Shown: positions 7,830 through 15,380, numbered from the stretch's first letter. The stretch is 15,380 nucleotides of DNA from Desulfuromonas sp. SDB (GCA_001412365.1 LKUE01000347.1:1-15380); one strand, 5' to 3'. Notes: generated by a model not told the origin, from the letters alone. A program made the numbers and translations.

Positions 7830-8910
7830 AAATATAATATTAATCTTAATGATGGTCAGCATATTGAGTTCTTGTTCAGTATTCAACAGAACTGATTATA
7901 ACTGGAGTATGTACGGAGGTCATTCAAGCCGTGCCCCCTATGGAGAAGTTAATTTTCCTGATTTTTCAGATTCGGTGATTATTGAACTTAATTTTTCTCC
8001 TGCTTATATGATTCCGGCAGACCAGGGAATATTCCTTTGGGATAACCAGGGTAGTTTATACTGGCTGGATTATTTAAACCAGAATCCGGTTTTAGTCAGA
8101 GAGGAATCATCACCAGTAAGTGCTGTATTGAAGAAAGATAATACAATATACACTGTGTACGCCAATGGCTTAATTGTCGCTGATGATGCGGAAAAAATGG
8201 AAACTGCATGGACCTGGCAGTGCAAAGACAGCATATTTTCCACTCCGGTTATTTACCAGAACATAATGGCAGTTCAATCCCAGCACAATTTATGGTTGAT
8301 GGAAACCTCCAGCGGAGAAATATTATACACCGATACCAGTGTGAACTCTCAAGGATGTGCAAATTTATCTTTAAACATGGAAGGATCTAAAATTTTCAGC
8401 GGAACTAACCGCGGAGAAATATTTTGCCTGGATGTTGACAAACAAGAGATGAATTGGATATTTAAGAGCAACTTTTATTTTCCGGTACGATCAACCCCCT
8501 TAATTGTTAAAGATCAAGTTCAGGTGATATTTCCCAACGGGATTTTAACTGTAATTGATAAAGATGAGGGCAGGTTAATTGCTGAATTTCAGATAGAACC
8601 GGTTCCTGATTTAAATTATTTTTGCTTTCATAAAGATATAGTTTATCTATCTTCATATCCGGTCAGAAAATACCTGTTGGCTTATTCACTGTCAAAAAAC
8701 AGTTTATTATGGAAAATCCCGGAAGTAGGGGGAACATTTTTGTTATTTAAAAATAAAATACTGATTCTAAGCAATAATCAACTATGTTCTGTTTCCACCC
8801 AGGGGGATCAACTGAACTATTGGAAAATCAGCATTCCCATTTACTGTTTCAGTTATCAATCCAATCAGCTGATCCTGGGGGGAGAGAACAGTTTAATTAT
8901 TTATAAATAG
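7810..8910 (+). CDS. Beta-propeller (PQQ-repeat-like) lipoprotein, second of a tandem pair
   Basis: A 366-residue predicted lipoprotein with hydrophobic segment IILILMMVSI and lipobox LSSC (C22). The mature start YNWSMYGGHSSRAPYG recalls the W-x-x-x-GG/GN opening of PQQ-binding-like propellers. Repeats include FSGTNRGEIFCLDVDKQEMNWIF, IYTVYANGLIVADDAE and LILGGENSLIIYK; aromatic-rich strands of the form alternating with L-x-D-x-x-x-x-x-x-W-x-x give a probable BamB-like fold. It is similar in size and architecture to the preceding lipoprotein, so the two may be old paralogues, though they share little obvious identity. AAAGGAGG (about 7797-7804) precedes the ATG, and the start lies 20 bases inside the upstream gene. 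It ends with TAG. BamB-like outer-membrane assembly is one possibility; the sequence does not prove it. Confidence 0.82.
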   Translation: MSWWRPKNIILILMMVSILSSCSVFNRTDYNWSMYGGHSSRAPYGEVNFPDFSDSVIIELNFSPAYMIPADQGIFLWDNQGSLYWLDYLNQNPVLVREESSPVSAVLKKDNTIYTVYANGLIVADDAEKMETAWTWQCKDSIFSTPVIYQNIMAVQSQHNLWLMETSSGEILYTDTSVNSQGCANLSLNMEGSKIFSGTNRGEIFCLDVDKQEMNWIFKSNFYFPVRSTPLIVKDQVQVIFPNGILTVIDKDEGRLIAEFQIEPVPDLNYFCFHKDIVYLSSYPVRKYLLAYSLSKNSLLWKIPEVGGTFLLFKNKILILSNNQLCSVSTQGDQLNYWKISIPIYCFSYQSNQLILGGENSLIIYK

Positions 8911-8918
8911 GAGAATTT

Positions 8919-9404
8919 ATGCCTTATTGGTTAAAAAGCAATTCAGCAGTTATAATCGGCGATGTCAGGTTGAAACCGAAGGTTAATATATGGCCAAATG
9001 CAGTGCTAAGAGGGGATCTTAACTACATACAGATTGGAGAACAAACAAATATTCAGGATGGCTGTGTACTCCATGTCACTGAAGAACTTCCCGTAATTAT
9101 TGGTAAAAATGTCACCATCGGACATAATGCGGTGGTGCATGGGTGTACGGTTGAAGATGATGTTTTAATTGGCATGGGAGCGATAGTTTTAGATGGAAGC
9201 CATATCGGGAAGGGATCAATTATCGCTGCCGGATCGGTAGTTTTGGAAAATCAGAATATACCCGAGTATTCATTAATAGCAGGAGTGCCCGGCAAAATAA
9301 TAAAGAAATTATCCCCTCAACAAGCAGCTAAATTTGCTGATCATGCTGAAAGTTATTTTGAATTAGCAGATAGAGAACTGGAAAAAGTTCTTATTGACGA
9401 GTAA
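8919..9404 (+). CDS. Gamma-carbonic anhydrase-like left-handed beta-helix protein
   Basis: A 161-residue hexapeptide-repeat protein of the YrdA/PaaY/gamma-carbonic-anhydrase group, which forms trimers with metal bound between subunits. The three expected zinc ligands are present: H52 (VLHV), H69 (IGHN) and H74 (VVHGC). So are R31/D33 (LRGD) and Q46/D47 (IQDG), which flank the active site in Cam-type enzymes. Residues about 10-125 are the hexapeptide coils, ending in the IPEYSLIAGVPGK turn, and the rest is the C-terminal helix. Many members of this subgroup bind metal but show weak or no carbonic anhydrase activity, so the reaction (CO2 hydration or an acyl-CoA-related role) is not settled. 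GGAG (about 8910-8913) overlaps the stop region of the upstream lipoprotein gene, and the eight-base gap implies one transcript. Confidence 0.9.
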   Translation: MPYWLKSNSAVIIGDVRLKPKVNIWPNAVLRGDLNYIQIGEQTNIQDGCVLHVTEELPVIIGKNVTIGHNAVVHGCTVEDDVLIGMGAIVLDGSHIGKGSIIAAGSVVLENQNIPEYSLIAGVPGKIIKKLSPQQAAKFADHAESYFELADRELEKVLIDE

Positions 9405-9429
9405 TTTAGACAACTGAATCCATTATTTC

Positions 9430-9457
9430 TTGACATATAAATCCAAAGGAGTATGTT
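9430..9457 (+). promoter_or_regulatory. Candidate promoter of the 2-oxoglutarate:ferredoxin oxidoreductase operon
   Basis: The 114-base spacer after the carbonic-anhydrase-like gene contains a perfect TTGACA (9430-9435), then a 16-base gap and TATGTT (9452-9457), a four-of-six -10 match. A start about seven bases later would leave a leader of roughly 55 bases before ATG 9519. No riboswitch-like fold or terminator was recognised in this spacer. Confidence 0.45.
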
Positions 9458-9518
9458 AAAGAAATTGAGAGAAACAATTCATAGCTAAGTTTGTTGATTG
9501 AAATATTTTGGAGGTAAA

Positions 9519-10643
9519 ATGTATAAATTGATGATGCAGGGCAATCAAGCCTGTGCACACGGGGCAATTGTAGCAGGATGCCGTTTTTTTGCAGGTTACC
9601 CAATTACCCCGTCGTCAGAAATTGCCGAAGAGTTGTCTCTGCTGCTTCCCCTGGTGGGGGGGAGGTTTATTCAAATGGAAGATGAAATTGCATCTATGGC
9701 TGCGATTATCGGAGCCAGCCTGACCGGATGCAAAGTCATGACTGCAACTTCCGGTCCTGGATTCAGTCTAAAACAGGAAAATATCGGTTATGCCTGCGAA
9801 GCTGAAATTCCCTGTGTGATTATCAATATACAAAGAGGGGGACCTTCCACCGGCAGTCCCACCATGACCTCTCAGGAAGATTTTATGCAAAGCAGGTGGG
9901 GAACCCACGGAGATCATAATATTATTGTTCTCTCTCCTTCCAGTGTTCAGGAAACTTTTGAACTTACCATTACTGCGTTTAATCTGTCGGAAAAGTTCAG
10001 AACTCCGGTTATTTTATTAAGTGATGAAATTGTGGGACATATGACTGAAAAGGTAATTTTGCCGGATCCGGATGAAGTGAAAATTTACGACCGGAAAAAA
10101 CCTGAGGTCTCTCCCCAAGATTATCTTGCCTACCAGTTCACTGAAGATGGCATCCCTCCCATGGCTGATTTCGGAAGCGGATACCGATACCATGTCACCG
10201 GATTGATCCATGATCAAACCGGATTTCCCACCAATGACAGTAATGAAATTAAAAAGATTAAAGACCGTTGGATGAAAAAAATGATTAAGGGAGAAAAGGA
10301 CATAATTTTAACTGAAAGCATCCATACCGATGATATGGATTATCTGATTATTGCCTACGGCTCCTCCGCCCGGTGTGCCAAAAGAGTGGTAAAGATTGCC
10401 CGGGAACAGGGAAAAAAATTCGGTTTGTTAAAACTAACTACGCTGTGGCCCTTCCCCGACCAGATAATATCCAGATTAACCGACAAAGTTAAACAGGTGA
10501 TTGTGCCTGAAATGAATCAAGGTCAGGCAATCAGGGAAGTAAAAAGAGTGGTGGGAGGAAAAATTCCGGTGGTGGGGGTGAATAGATATGATGGAGAAGC
10601 AATGAAACCTGAAGATATTCTAACTGTTATAAATAAATTATAA
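9519..10643 (+). CDS. korA: 2-oxoglutarate:ferredoxin oxidoreductase, alpha subunit
   Basis: A 374-residue alpha subunit of a four-subunit 2-oxoacid:ferredoxin oxidoreductase. The complex converts a 2-oxoacid (2-oxoglutarate for Kor) plus CoA to acyl-CoA and CO2 while reducing ferredoxin, or runs in reverse for carboxylation. The N-terminal pyrimidine-type domain has GYPITPSSEIAEEL (from G26), QMEDEIASMAAIIGAS (52-67), TATSGPGFSLKQENIGYA (75-92) and RGGPSTGSPT (106-115). Then come RWGTHGDH and RTPVILLSDEIVGHM, which match the Kor-type alpha chain. The C-terminal domain has IIAYGSSARCAKRVV and VPEMNQGQ. I chose ATG 9519, preceded by GGAGG (9510-9514); an in-frame TTG at 9498 has no binding site. 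Substrate specificity (2-oxoglutarate versus branched-chain 2-oxoacids) cannot be fixed from motifs alone. Confidence 0.92.
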   Translation: MYKLMMQGNQACAHGAIVAGCRFFAGYPITPSSEIAEELSLLLPLVGGRFIQMEDEIASMAAIIGASLTGCKVMTATSGPGFSLKQENIGYACEAEIPCVIINIQRGGPSTGSPTMTSQEDFMQSRWGTHGDHNIIVLSPSSVQETFELTITAFNLSEKFRTPVILLSDEIVGHMTEKVILPDPDEVKIYDRKKPEVSPQDYLAYQFTEDGIPPMADFGSGYRYHVTGLIHDQTGFPTNDSNEIKKIKDRWMKKMIKGEKDIILTESIHTDDMDYLIIAYGSSARCAKRVVKIAREQGKKFGLLKLTTLWPFPDQIISRLTDKVKQVIVPEMNQGQAIREVKRVVGGKIPVVGVNRYDGEAMKPEDILTVINKL

Positions 10644-10649
10644 GGGGGA

Positions 10650-11207
10650 ATGATGTCTTTTCGTTACGAAATCCGACTGAGCGGCGCAGGAGGTCAGGGA
10701 TTAATTTTAATTGGAAAAATATTAGCAGAAGCTGCGGCAATATTTGAGGATTTAAATGCAACTCAAAGTCAATCTTATGGACCGGAAGCCCGGGGAGGAG
10801 CCAGCCGAAGTGAAGTAATTATTTCCGATGAGGATATTGACTATCCCAAAGCAGATAATGTGGATTTGCTGCTGGCGATGACCCAGGAAGCCCTGGATAA
10901 GTATGGTGATGAGACCAAGGAAAAATCAATAATAATATACGATCAAGATTTAATCACTGCTCCAAAAGAATTAAAGGGTAGGAAATTGTATTCAGCGGAA
11001 ATAACTAAACTGGCTACTGAACAATTCAATAAAACTATTGTAGGCAATATGATTGCCCTGGGTTTAGTTACAAGTCTTTCTCATATCCTCCATCCGGATT
11101 CAGTAAAAAAAGCAATTCAGGCTAGAGTGCCCCGGGGTACTGAACAACTAAATCTCCAGGCTTTTGATCTTGGCTATAAGAGAGGAGAAGAATTACAAGG
11201 ACTCTAA
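10650..11207 (+). CDS. korC: 2-oxoglutarate:ferredoxin oxidoreductase, gamma subunit
   Basis: A 185-residue gamma subunit (POR/KOR gamma domain), which contributes to CoA binding and assembly of the oxidoreductase. The diagnostic GAGGQGL loop is at 12-18, and YGPEARGGASRSEVIIS is at 43-59. DLLLAMTQEALDKY and VGNMIALGL are also family patterns. Its length is normal. A GGGGG run (10644-10648) immediately after the korA stop acts as the ribosome binding site; either of two adjacent ATGs (10650 or 10653) could start. It lies six bases after korA and is followed after one base by the TTG start of the nucleotidyltransferase, so all three should be co-translated. Confidence 0.92.
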   Translation: MMSFRYEIRLSGAGGQGLILIGKILAEAAAIFEDLNATQSQSYGPEARGGASRSEVIISDEDIDYPKADNVDLLLAMTQEALDKYGDETKEKSIIIYDQDLITAPKELKGRKLYSAEITKLATEQFNKTIVGNMIALGLVTSLSHILHPDSVKKAIQARVPRGTEQLNLQAFDLGYKRGEELQGL

Positions 11208-11208
11208 T

Positions 11209-14187
11209 TTGAGTACTAAATTCACTTATCATCTGTTATCCCCTCTGGACCGGACTAAAGAAGAGATCGGCAAATGGGGCAATCACATGAGTAAATACAG
11301 GATGTTCATCGAACAATACTTCGATGACCTGGTGGAATGCCTGGAGGTTAACAATCTTATAGATGAAGTCAATTTAATTCACAATCTTCCCAATATTGAT
11401 CAGCAGGTTCAGCATGACATGGGCATAATTTCAAGACTGGAAGTTCCGGCTAAAAGCAAACTTAACTACTTAGGGGTTTACTATGCCTTAAAATTAGTTC
11501 AAATGAACATCCGGGGTATTGATTTCTTAAGAGCTCAGCTCCAACTGCAGGAACCGTTGAAAGTTTATGAAAAATATATGAGGGAATTAGGTTGGCGGTT
11601 TAGGGCAGTTACCGCAGCTTTTCTGGATAATGTTATGAAAATTCACGCTCTGGAACTGGAATTTCCGGATTTTACCCTGGTAAGTGTGGGCACCAGGGCA
11701 GACCAAGATGACATTGATGTGGCAATCATCACTGAAACTGATGAAAATGCAGGTCAGATTGACCGCTTGTTCAGCCGGATAAATAAAACCATGACCAAGT
11801 TCTCATCTCCTCTCCATTTTCATATCGCTGAAAGTCTGGATAACAACAAATTTTCCTCCACTATTGTGGAGATAAAAGATTTCGTACTTAGAAATATTTC
11901 AAATTTTGTAGTCATAACTGAAATCCTCAGTGCAAAAAGAATATTGGGATCTGAAAACACCATGTTTAAATTTGAGCAGGAGGTTATAAATCTTTTCTAC
12001 CCTCAGTATTCCGAGGACTATAGATACCATGAAGCTTACTTGAGGATAATTTTAGGGGAGACCAATTTATACCTTGCCCGTTCATTGAGCACTGAATTTA
12101 TCCATCCTAAAAATGACGCTTTGAGAATGGTTAAGGGATTATTGTCGGTGCTGAAAACCAGGTACGGCATCGTCAAGAAAAATGCCTGGTCCATAATTGA
12201 CCGGTTAAAAGAAGAAGATACCAAGCACTGGGATATCTACACTGCCATTGGTGAAAGCTTGGCTTTTTTTGAAACGGTGAGGTTTCTTTACATGCTCTAC
12301 GGCATTCAGGAGGAGATGATCGTTTTAAATGTAAAGGAAACCAGGGAAAACCTGAGGAGAGTTGGAGAATTAATGGGAATCGGACCTTACGGAGCGGTAT
12401 CCTGTATTGATCATTTGTTAATGAAATACTATGAGCATTTAAATCGAATTAAAAAAATTGCTGAAATTTTAATGGATGAATGCAAAGTTTATCTGGGCAG
12501 GATAACTGCGTTTAAAAATGTTCTGGTCACCGGCAAGGGGAATATTGCCTTGGAATTTGCCAGACACCTTCAATTCTTCCAAGGGTCACGTTACTGGGAG
12601 GATTTATTTAAACTTTTTAACGAAGACCAGGCAAATTTAATTAAAGAGTTCGCCAGAAATTATCTGGAGCTGCCTGACCGCAAAAGAAGATATATTATCC
12701 GCACTCTTTTTTCTTCATTGGAGACATCTTTTGATGGGCTATTAAAATTCATCATATATTTAGATGTTGTCCAGGATGAACCGGATTTAATAAGAGTTCA
12801 TCAAGAGTTCGTGAAAAATTTTTTTTCATATCTAACTTATACTGATAGCAGCATAGAGTTATTTTTAAGATTTTTTAAAAGATTCCCTGTTTTGATGAAC
12901 AGATTTCTGGTCAAACTGGATAAAAAACAAGTTAACTATATTATTGAAAATGTCCTTCCCGGACAAGATAAAATTAATGTTGAATATACCCAGGCGGTGT
13001 ATTTGATAAAATGTCTGAAAAGTATCTTAGAAATTTACGGTTACGGAAGCTGGCATTTCCGAAAATATTTCCAGAGAATTTCCGCATCCAATCCTGATTT
13101 AATTCAAAACTTAGGTCAAGATGAACAAATCGAAGAGGTTTGTGCAGGCATTTTTGCGGATATATCCAGAACTGCTGACCGAAATAATCAAAAAAAATTG
13201 TTAGGACAATTCTACGATCTTGAATTCATCCACACCGGGTTGAAAGCAATGCGGGGAAGACCGTACCAGGAAGTAGCCAATGCTTATATTGGTTTTACCG
13301 AGACCTATTTGAGAAGTTTATTTGATGTATGTAAATTAGAAATTGAATCCATTCAGAATAAAACCATAGGGGGGGAAGACCAATTTTTGCTTTGTACGGT
13401 GGGCAGCAATGCCAGGGGAAGTTCATATAACGATGATTTAGATCTGGTGGCAATACTTGATTCGGATGATCCTGAATTATTCTACAGTTACAATAAAATA
13501 TTGTCTAAAATTAGCAGAGAAATTGTTAAAAGAGGTTTAATTCCACAGTTTAGATTTGCCGACTATCTAGGAAATTATGTCACCAGAATTTATGAAATCC
13601 AGGAATTGCTTAACAAATATTATCCCAGTGATTTTATTGAAATATCCCAGATTATCGAAGCAAAACCGATCGTCAGTTCGGTGAGAATGATTAAAGTGCT
13701 CTACGATACTATCACTAAACCATATATTTTAAATAATTGGAAATACTATGCCCGAAAGATGATAAAGGAAATTACCGCCAGGAAAGAGAATATCCAAGGA
13801 TTTAAATACGACATAAAGGAATCCCATGGAGGAATCAGGGATATCGAGATGCTGCTGTTAATCTTCAAAGCAAGATATGATATAAAAACATTTTCTTCTA
13901 TTGATACCCTGACTAAGATAACTGAAATTGACCGGAAAAATTCAGAATATTGGGAAAAACTTTACCAGCCTTTGTGTATGTTTAAAGAACTCCGGCAGTT
14001 GATGAGGTTGACAGTGGCCATGGATAATGTCATAAATTTTTCAGAACTATGTCAATCGGTGAGGTTTTTACAATGTGACAACCAAGAACAGAGAAAAAAA
14101 GAACTGGAAGAAATGTATCTGGATTATTTAAAAATTTCAAGCAACTGCATAGATAAGATAATTTCAAATCTTGAATCAGAGTTATGA
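11209..14187 (+). CDS. Large double-nucleotidyltransferase protein related to GlnE/GlnD, inside the kor operon
   Basis: About 992 residues (numbered from TTG 11209). Two polymerase-beta-type nucleotidyltransferase domains are visible. The first has V-G161-T162-RADQD-D168-I-D170 with a shortened loop. The second has the canonical V-G732-S733-x9-D743-L-D745. Near the C-terminus, YDIKESHGGIRDIEML (K870-E880 region) matches the IKxGxGGIRD/EIE signature of GlnE and GlnD, which adenylylate glutamine synthetase or uridylylate PII. The two-domain layout is closer to GlnE. The middle (about 400-700) is helical. No HD domain or ACT domain motif was recognised, which argues against a standard GlnD. The protein probably transfers a nucleotide to a protein, but its target is unknown. 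TTG 11209 is preferred because AAGGA (11197-11201) lies seven bases upstream; a TTG at 11164 lacks one and ATG 11287 is an alternative. An A5T8 tract lies at 12814-12826. Confidence 0.8.
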   Translation: MSTKFTYHLLSPLDRTKEEIGKWGNHMSKYRMFIEQYFDDLVECLEVNNLIDEVNLIHNLPNIDQQVQHDMGIISRLEVPAKSKLNYLGVYYALKLVQMNIRGIDFLRAQLQLQEPLKVYEKYMRELGWRFRAVTAAFLDNVMKIHALELEFPDFTLVSVGTRADQDDIDVAIITETDENAGQIDRLFSRINKTMTKFSSPLHFHIAESLDNNKFSSTIVEIKDFVLRNISNFVVITEILSAKRILGSENTMFKFEQEVINLFYPQYSEDYRYHEAYLRIILGETNLYLARSLSTEFIHPKNDALRMVKGLLSVLKTRYGIVKKNAWSIIDRLKEEDTKHWDIYTAIGESLAFFETVRFLYMLYGIQEEMIVLNVKETRENLRRVGELMGIGPYGAVSCIDHLLMKYYEHLNRIKKIAEILMDECKVYLGRITAFKNVLVTGKGNIALEFARHLQFFQGSRYWEDLFKLFNEDQANLIKEFARNYLELPDRKRRYIIRTLFSSLETSFDGLLKFIIYLDVVQDEPDLIRVHQEFVKNFFSYLTYTDSSIELFLRFFKRFPVLMNRFLVKLDKKQVNYIIENVLPGQDKINVEYTQAVYLIKCLKSILEIYGYGSWHFRKYFQRISASNPDLIQNLGQDEQIEEVCAGIFADISRTADRNNQKKLLGQFYDLEFIHTGLKAMRGRPYQEVANAYIGFTETYLRSLFDVCKLEIESIQNKTIGGEDQFLLCTVGSNARGSSYNDDLDLVAILDSDDPELFYSYNKILSKISREIVKRGLIPQFRFADYLGNYVTRIYEIQELLNKYYPSDFIEISQIIEAKPIVSSVRMIKVLYDTITKPYILNNWKYYARKMIKEITARKENIQGFKYDIKESHGGIRDIEMLLLIFKARYDIKTFSSIDTLTKITEIDRKNSEYWEKLYQPLCMFKELRQLMRLTVAMDNVINFSELCQSVRFLQCDNQEQRKKELEEMYLDYLKISSNCIDKIISNLESEL

Positions 14188-14198
14188 AAGGAGTTGAA

Positions 14199-14438
14199 GT
14201 GAAATCCCCTAAAAAATTCAAGATTACAGTTAACCAACATTACTGTAAAGGATGCAACAACTGTGTTGAATTCTGCCCTAAAAATGTATTGGAATTAAAT
14301 ATTATGTTAAAAGCCTATCCAGTCAGGGAAGATGACTGTATTGGATGTTTAAGGTGCGAATATTACTGCCCCGATTACGCTATAACTGTAACTCCTTTAA
14401 CCGAAGATGCCCGGAATAAGGAGGAGGTAAATCAATGA
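14199..14438 (+). CDS. korD: 2-oxoglutarate:ferredoxin oxidoreductase, delta subunit (2x[4Fe-4S] ferredoxin)
   Basis: A 79-residue ferredoxin-type subunit that passes electrons from the TPP/Fe-S core to free ferredoxin. Two complete cluster motifs are present: C16-x2-C19-x2-C22-x3-C26-P and C47-x2-C50-x2-C53-x3-C57-P. I chose GTG 14199, which has AAAGGAG (14187-14193) five bases upstream. An in-frame ATG at 14184 overlaps the previous stop as ATGA but has no binding site; it would add five residues. The stop overlaps the korB start (ATGA at 14435-14438), so the two are coupled. Confidence 0.9.
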   Translation: MKSPKKFKITVNQHYCKGCNNCVEFCPKNVLELNIMLKAYPVREDDCIGCLRCEYYCPDYAITVTPLTEDARNKEEVNQ

Positions 14439-15310
14439 AAACTGAAATTGTATTAAAATATCTCCGCCAAGATAAACTACCTCATATCTGGTGCCCCGGC
14501 TGTGGGCATGGAATTATTTTAGGTTCTTTACTCAGAGCTATTGACAGTCTGCAATGGGAGAAAGATGATATATCCCTGGTGTCCGGTATTGGATGCTCCA
14601 GCCGCACCCCCGGTTATGTTGATTTCAACACCGTTCATACCACCCATGGACGGGCATTAGCTTTTGCCACCGGTATCAAATTTGCCAAGCCAAGGATGAA
14701 GGTTATTGCAGTGATGGGGGATGGGGATGCAGTTGCCATCGGGGGAAATCATTTCATTCATGCCGCCAGAAGAAATATTGATATTACTGCGGTGATTTTC
14801 AACAACAATATCTACGGGATGACCGGAGGGCAGTATTCTCCCACCACCCCCTCTTATGCCATAGCTTCCACCACTCCTTACGGGAATATTGATCAGCCCT
14901 TTGATATTGTCAATTTAGCCCGGGGGGCGGGAGCCGGCTTCGTAGCCAGGAGTTCGGCAATACATGTTCCCGGCTTAGATAAAATTTTCACTCAAGCTTT
15001 GGAATACAAGGGTTTTTCAGTAGTAGAAGTACTAAGTTTTTGCCCAATTCAGTATGGCAAGAGAAATAAAATGAAAGCGCCCAAGCTGATGATGGACTGG
15101 CTGAAAAAGATTACCATTCCTATCTCTGCTTATGAAAAACTGCCCGATGAGGAAAAGGCAGATAAAGTTCCTGTTGGTGTATTTATCAATATACCCAGGA
15201 TTTCCTACACTGAAAAGTATGACCAGCATGTTGTGCCGGCAGCAAAGAAAATCCAAGACAGGTATTCCTATCTTAAAAAGTGTCAAAAGGGAGCGCTGTT
15301 CGATCTCTGA
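14435..15310 (+). CDS. korB: 2-oxoglutarate:ferredoxin oxidoreductase, beta subunit (TPP-binding)
   Basis: A 291-residue beta subunit carrying the thiamine pyrophosphate site and an iron-sulfur cluster. Cysteines C20 and C23 in WCPGCGHG and C54 in GIGCSSR match Kor beta cluster ligands. The TPP/Mg motif is GDGDAVAIGGNH (95-106) through NNNIYGMTGGQYSPTTP (123-139). HTTHGRALAFATGIK and the CPIQYGKRN segment are typical of the 2-oxoglutarate-type beta chain. AAGGAGGAG (about 14418-14426) lies about eight bases before the ATG. It ends the operon inside the window; no stem-loop terminator is seen in the remaining 70 bases. Confidence 0.94.
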   Translation: MKTEIVLKYLRQDKLPHIWCPGCGHGIILGSLLRAIDSLQWEKDDISLVSGIGCSSRTPGYVDFNTVHTTHGRALAFATGIKFAKPRMKVIAVMGDGDAVAIGGNHFIHAARRNIDITAVIFNNNIYGMTGGQYSPTTPSYAIASTTPYGNIDQPFDIVNLARGAGAGFVARSSAIHVPGLDKIFTQALEYKGFSVVEVLSFCPIQYGKRNKMKAPKLMMDWLKKITIPISAYEKLPDEEKADKVPVGVFINIPRISYTEKYDQHVVPAAKKIQDRYSYLKKCQKGALFDL

Positions 15311-15324
15311 CCTGCCCTGGAATA

Positions 15325-15362
15325 TTAACCACAGATGAACTCAGAAAATACACAGAGAATTT
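15325..15362 (+). repeat. Degenerate CACAGA-type intergenic repeat element
   Basis: After korB the sequence reads TTAACCACAGATGAACTC, then AGAAAATACACAGAGAAT. This resembles the ACCACAGATGAACACAGA-type motif scattered between genes in many environmental bacterial genomes. Only one copy is visible here and the window ends nearby, so the assignment rests on pattern memory, not on internal repetition. Confidence 0.35.
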
Positions 15363-15380
15363 ATTATACTGCTGCGCAGG

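Noticed and set aside
9406-9603. Minus-strand open frame across the korA promoter region
   Set aside because: No ribosome binding site or family resemblance, and it overlaps the start of korA.
9656-9662. Seven-G run in korA (and another at 13369-13375) as phase-variation tracts
   Set aside because: They fall in conserved housekeeping-type frames, are shorter than the nine-G run, and can arise from glycine/valine codons.
15032-15338. Open frames on both strands overlapping the end of korB
   Set aside because: Shadows of korB; the plus-strand one ends in the CACAGA-type element, a common source of false small genes.
1-15380. CRISPR array, insertion sequence or rRNA
   Set aside because: No regularly spaced repeats, transposase frame, terminal inverted repeats or rRNA-like sequence was seen.

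Overview
The window looks like a bacterial chromosome segment of low-to-moderate GC from an uncultured-type anaerobe, with densely packed genes and short spacers. Three things suggest the FCB side of the tree, and Candidatus Cloacimonadota is my best guess: an M14 peptidase with a C-terminal FlgD/type-IX-secretion-like Ig domain, a four-subunit 2-oxoacid:ferredoxin oxidoreductase, and beta-propeller lipoproteins. The taxonomic call is inference; no rRNA or taxonomic marker was searched.

Layout. (1) 1-415 has no intact gene but holds a decayed hicBA toxin-antitoxin locus. (2) 416-2455 (minus) is a secreted M14 zinc carboxypeptidase with complete metal ligands. (3) Divergently, 2540-5328 (plus) is a two-gene unit: a macrodomain protein whose stop codon overlaps the start of a 758-residue protein. 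I do not recognise the second protein as a family. It has four apparent winged-helix (HARE-HTH/RpoE-delta-like) segments, a zinc ribbon and a helical C-terminus. (4) 5329-5412 (minus) is tRNA-Leu(CAA), abutting the stop codon of that gene. Its near-consensus promoter overlaps the rimO start codon. (5) 5447-9404 (plus) is a tight cluster: rimO, two overlapping PQQ/beta-propeller lipoproteins and a gamma-carbonic-anhydrase-like protein. (6) 9519-15310 (plus), behind a perfect TTGACA box, is a korA-korC-[large nucleotidyltransferase]-korD-korB operon. (7) The right edge carries a short degenerate CACAGA-rich intergenic element.

How the genes work together. The clearest functional unit is the KorABCD-type oxidoreductase, which interconverts 2-oxoglutarate + CoA and succinyl-CoA + CO2 with ferredoxin. 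Its subunit genes are split by a roughly 990-residue protein with two nucleotidyltransferase domains related to GlnE/GlnD, the enzymes that adenylylate glutamine synthetase or uridylylate PII. 2-oxoglutarate is the metabolite read by PII signalling, so placing such an enzyme inside this operon suggests a nitrogen/carbon coupling device. This is the main candidate for an undescribed system. The second candidate is the coupled macrodomain + multi-winged-helix/zinc-ribbon pair, whose first gene also contains a nine-G tract that could slip.
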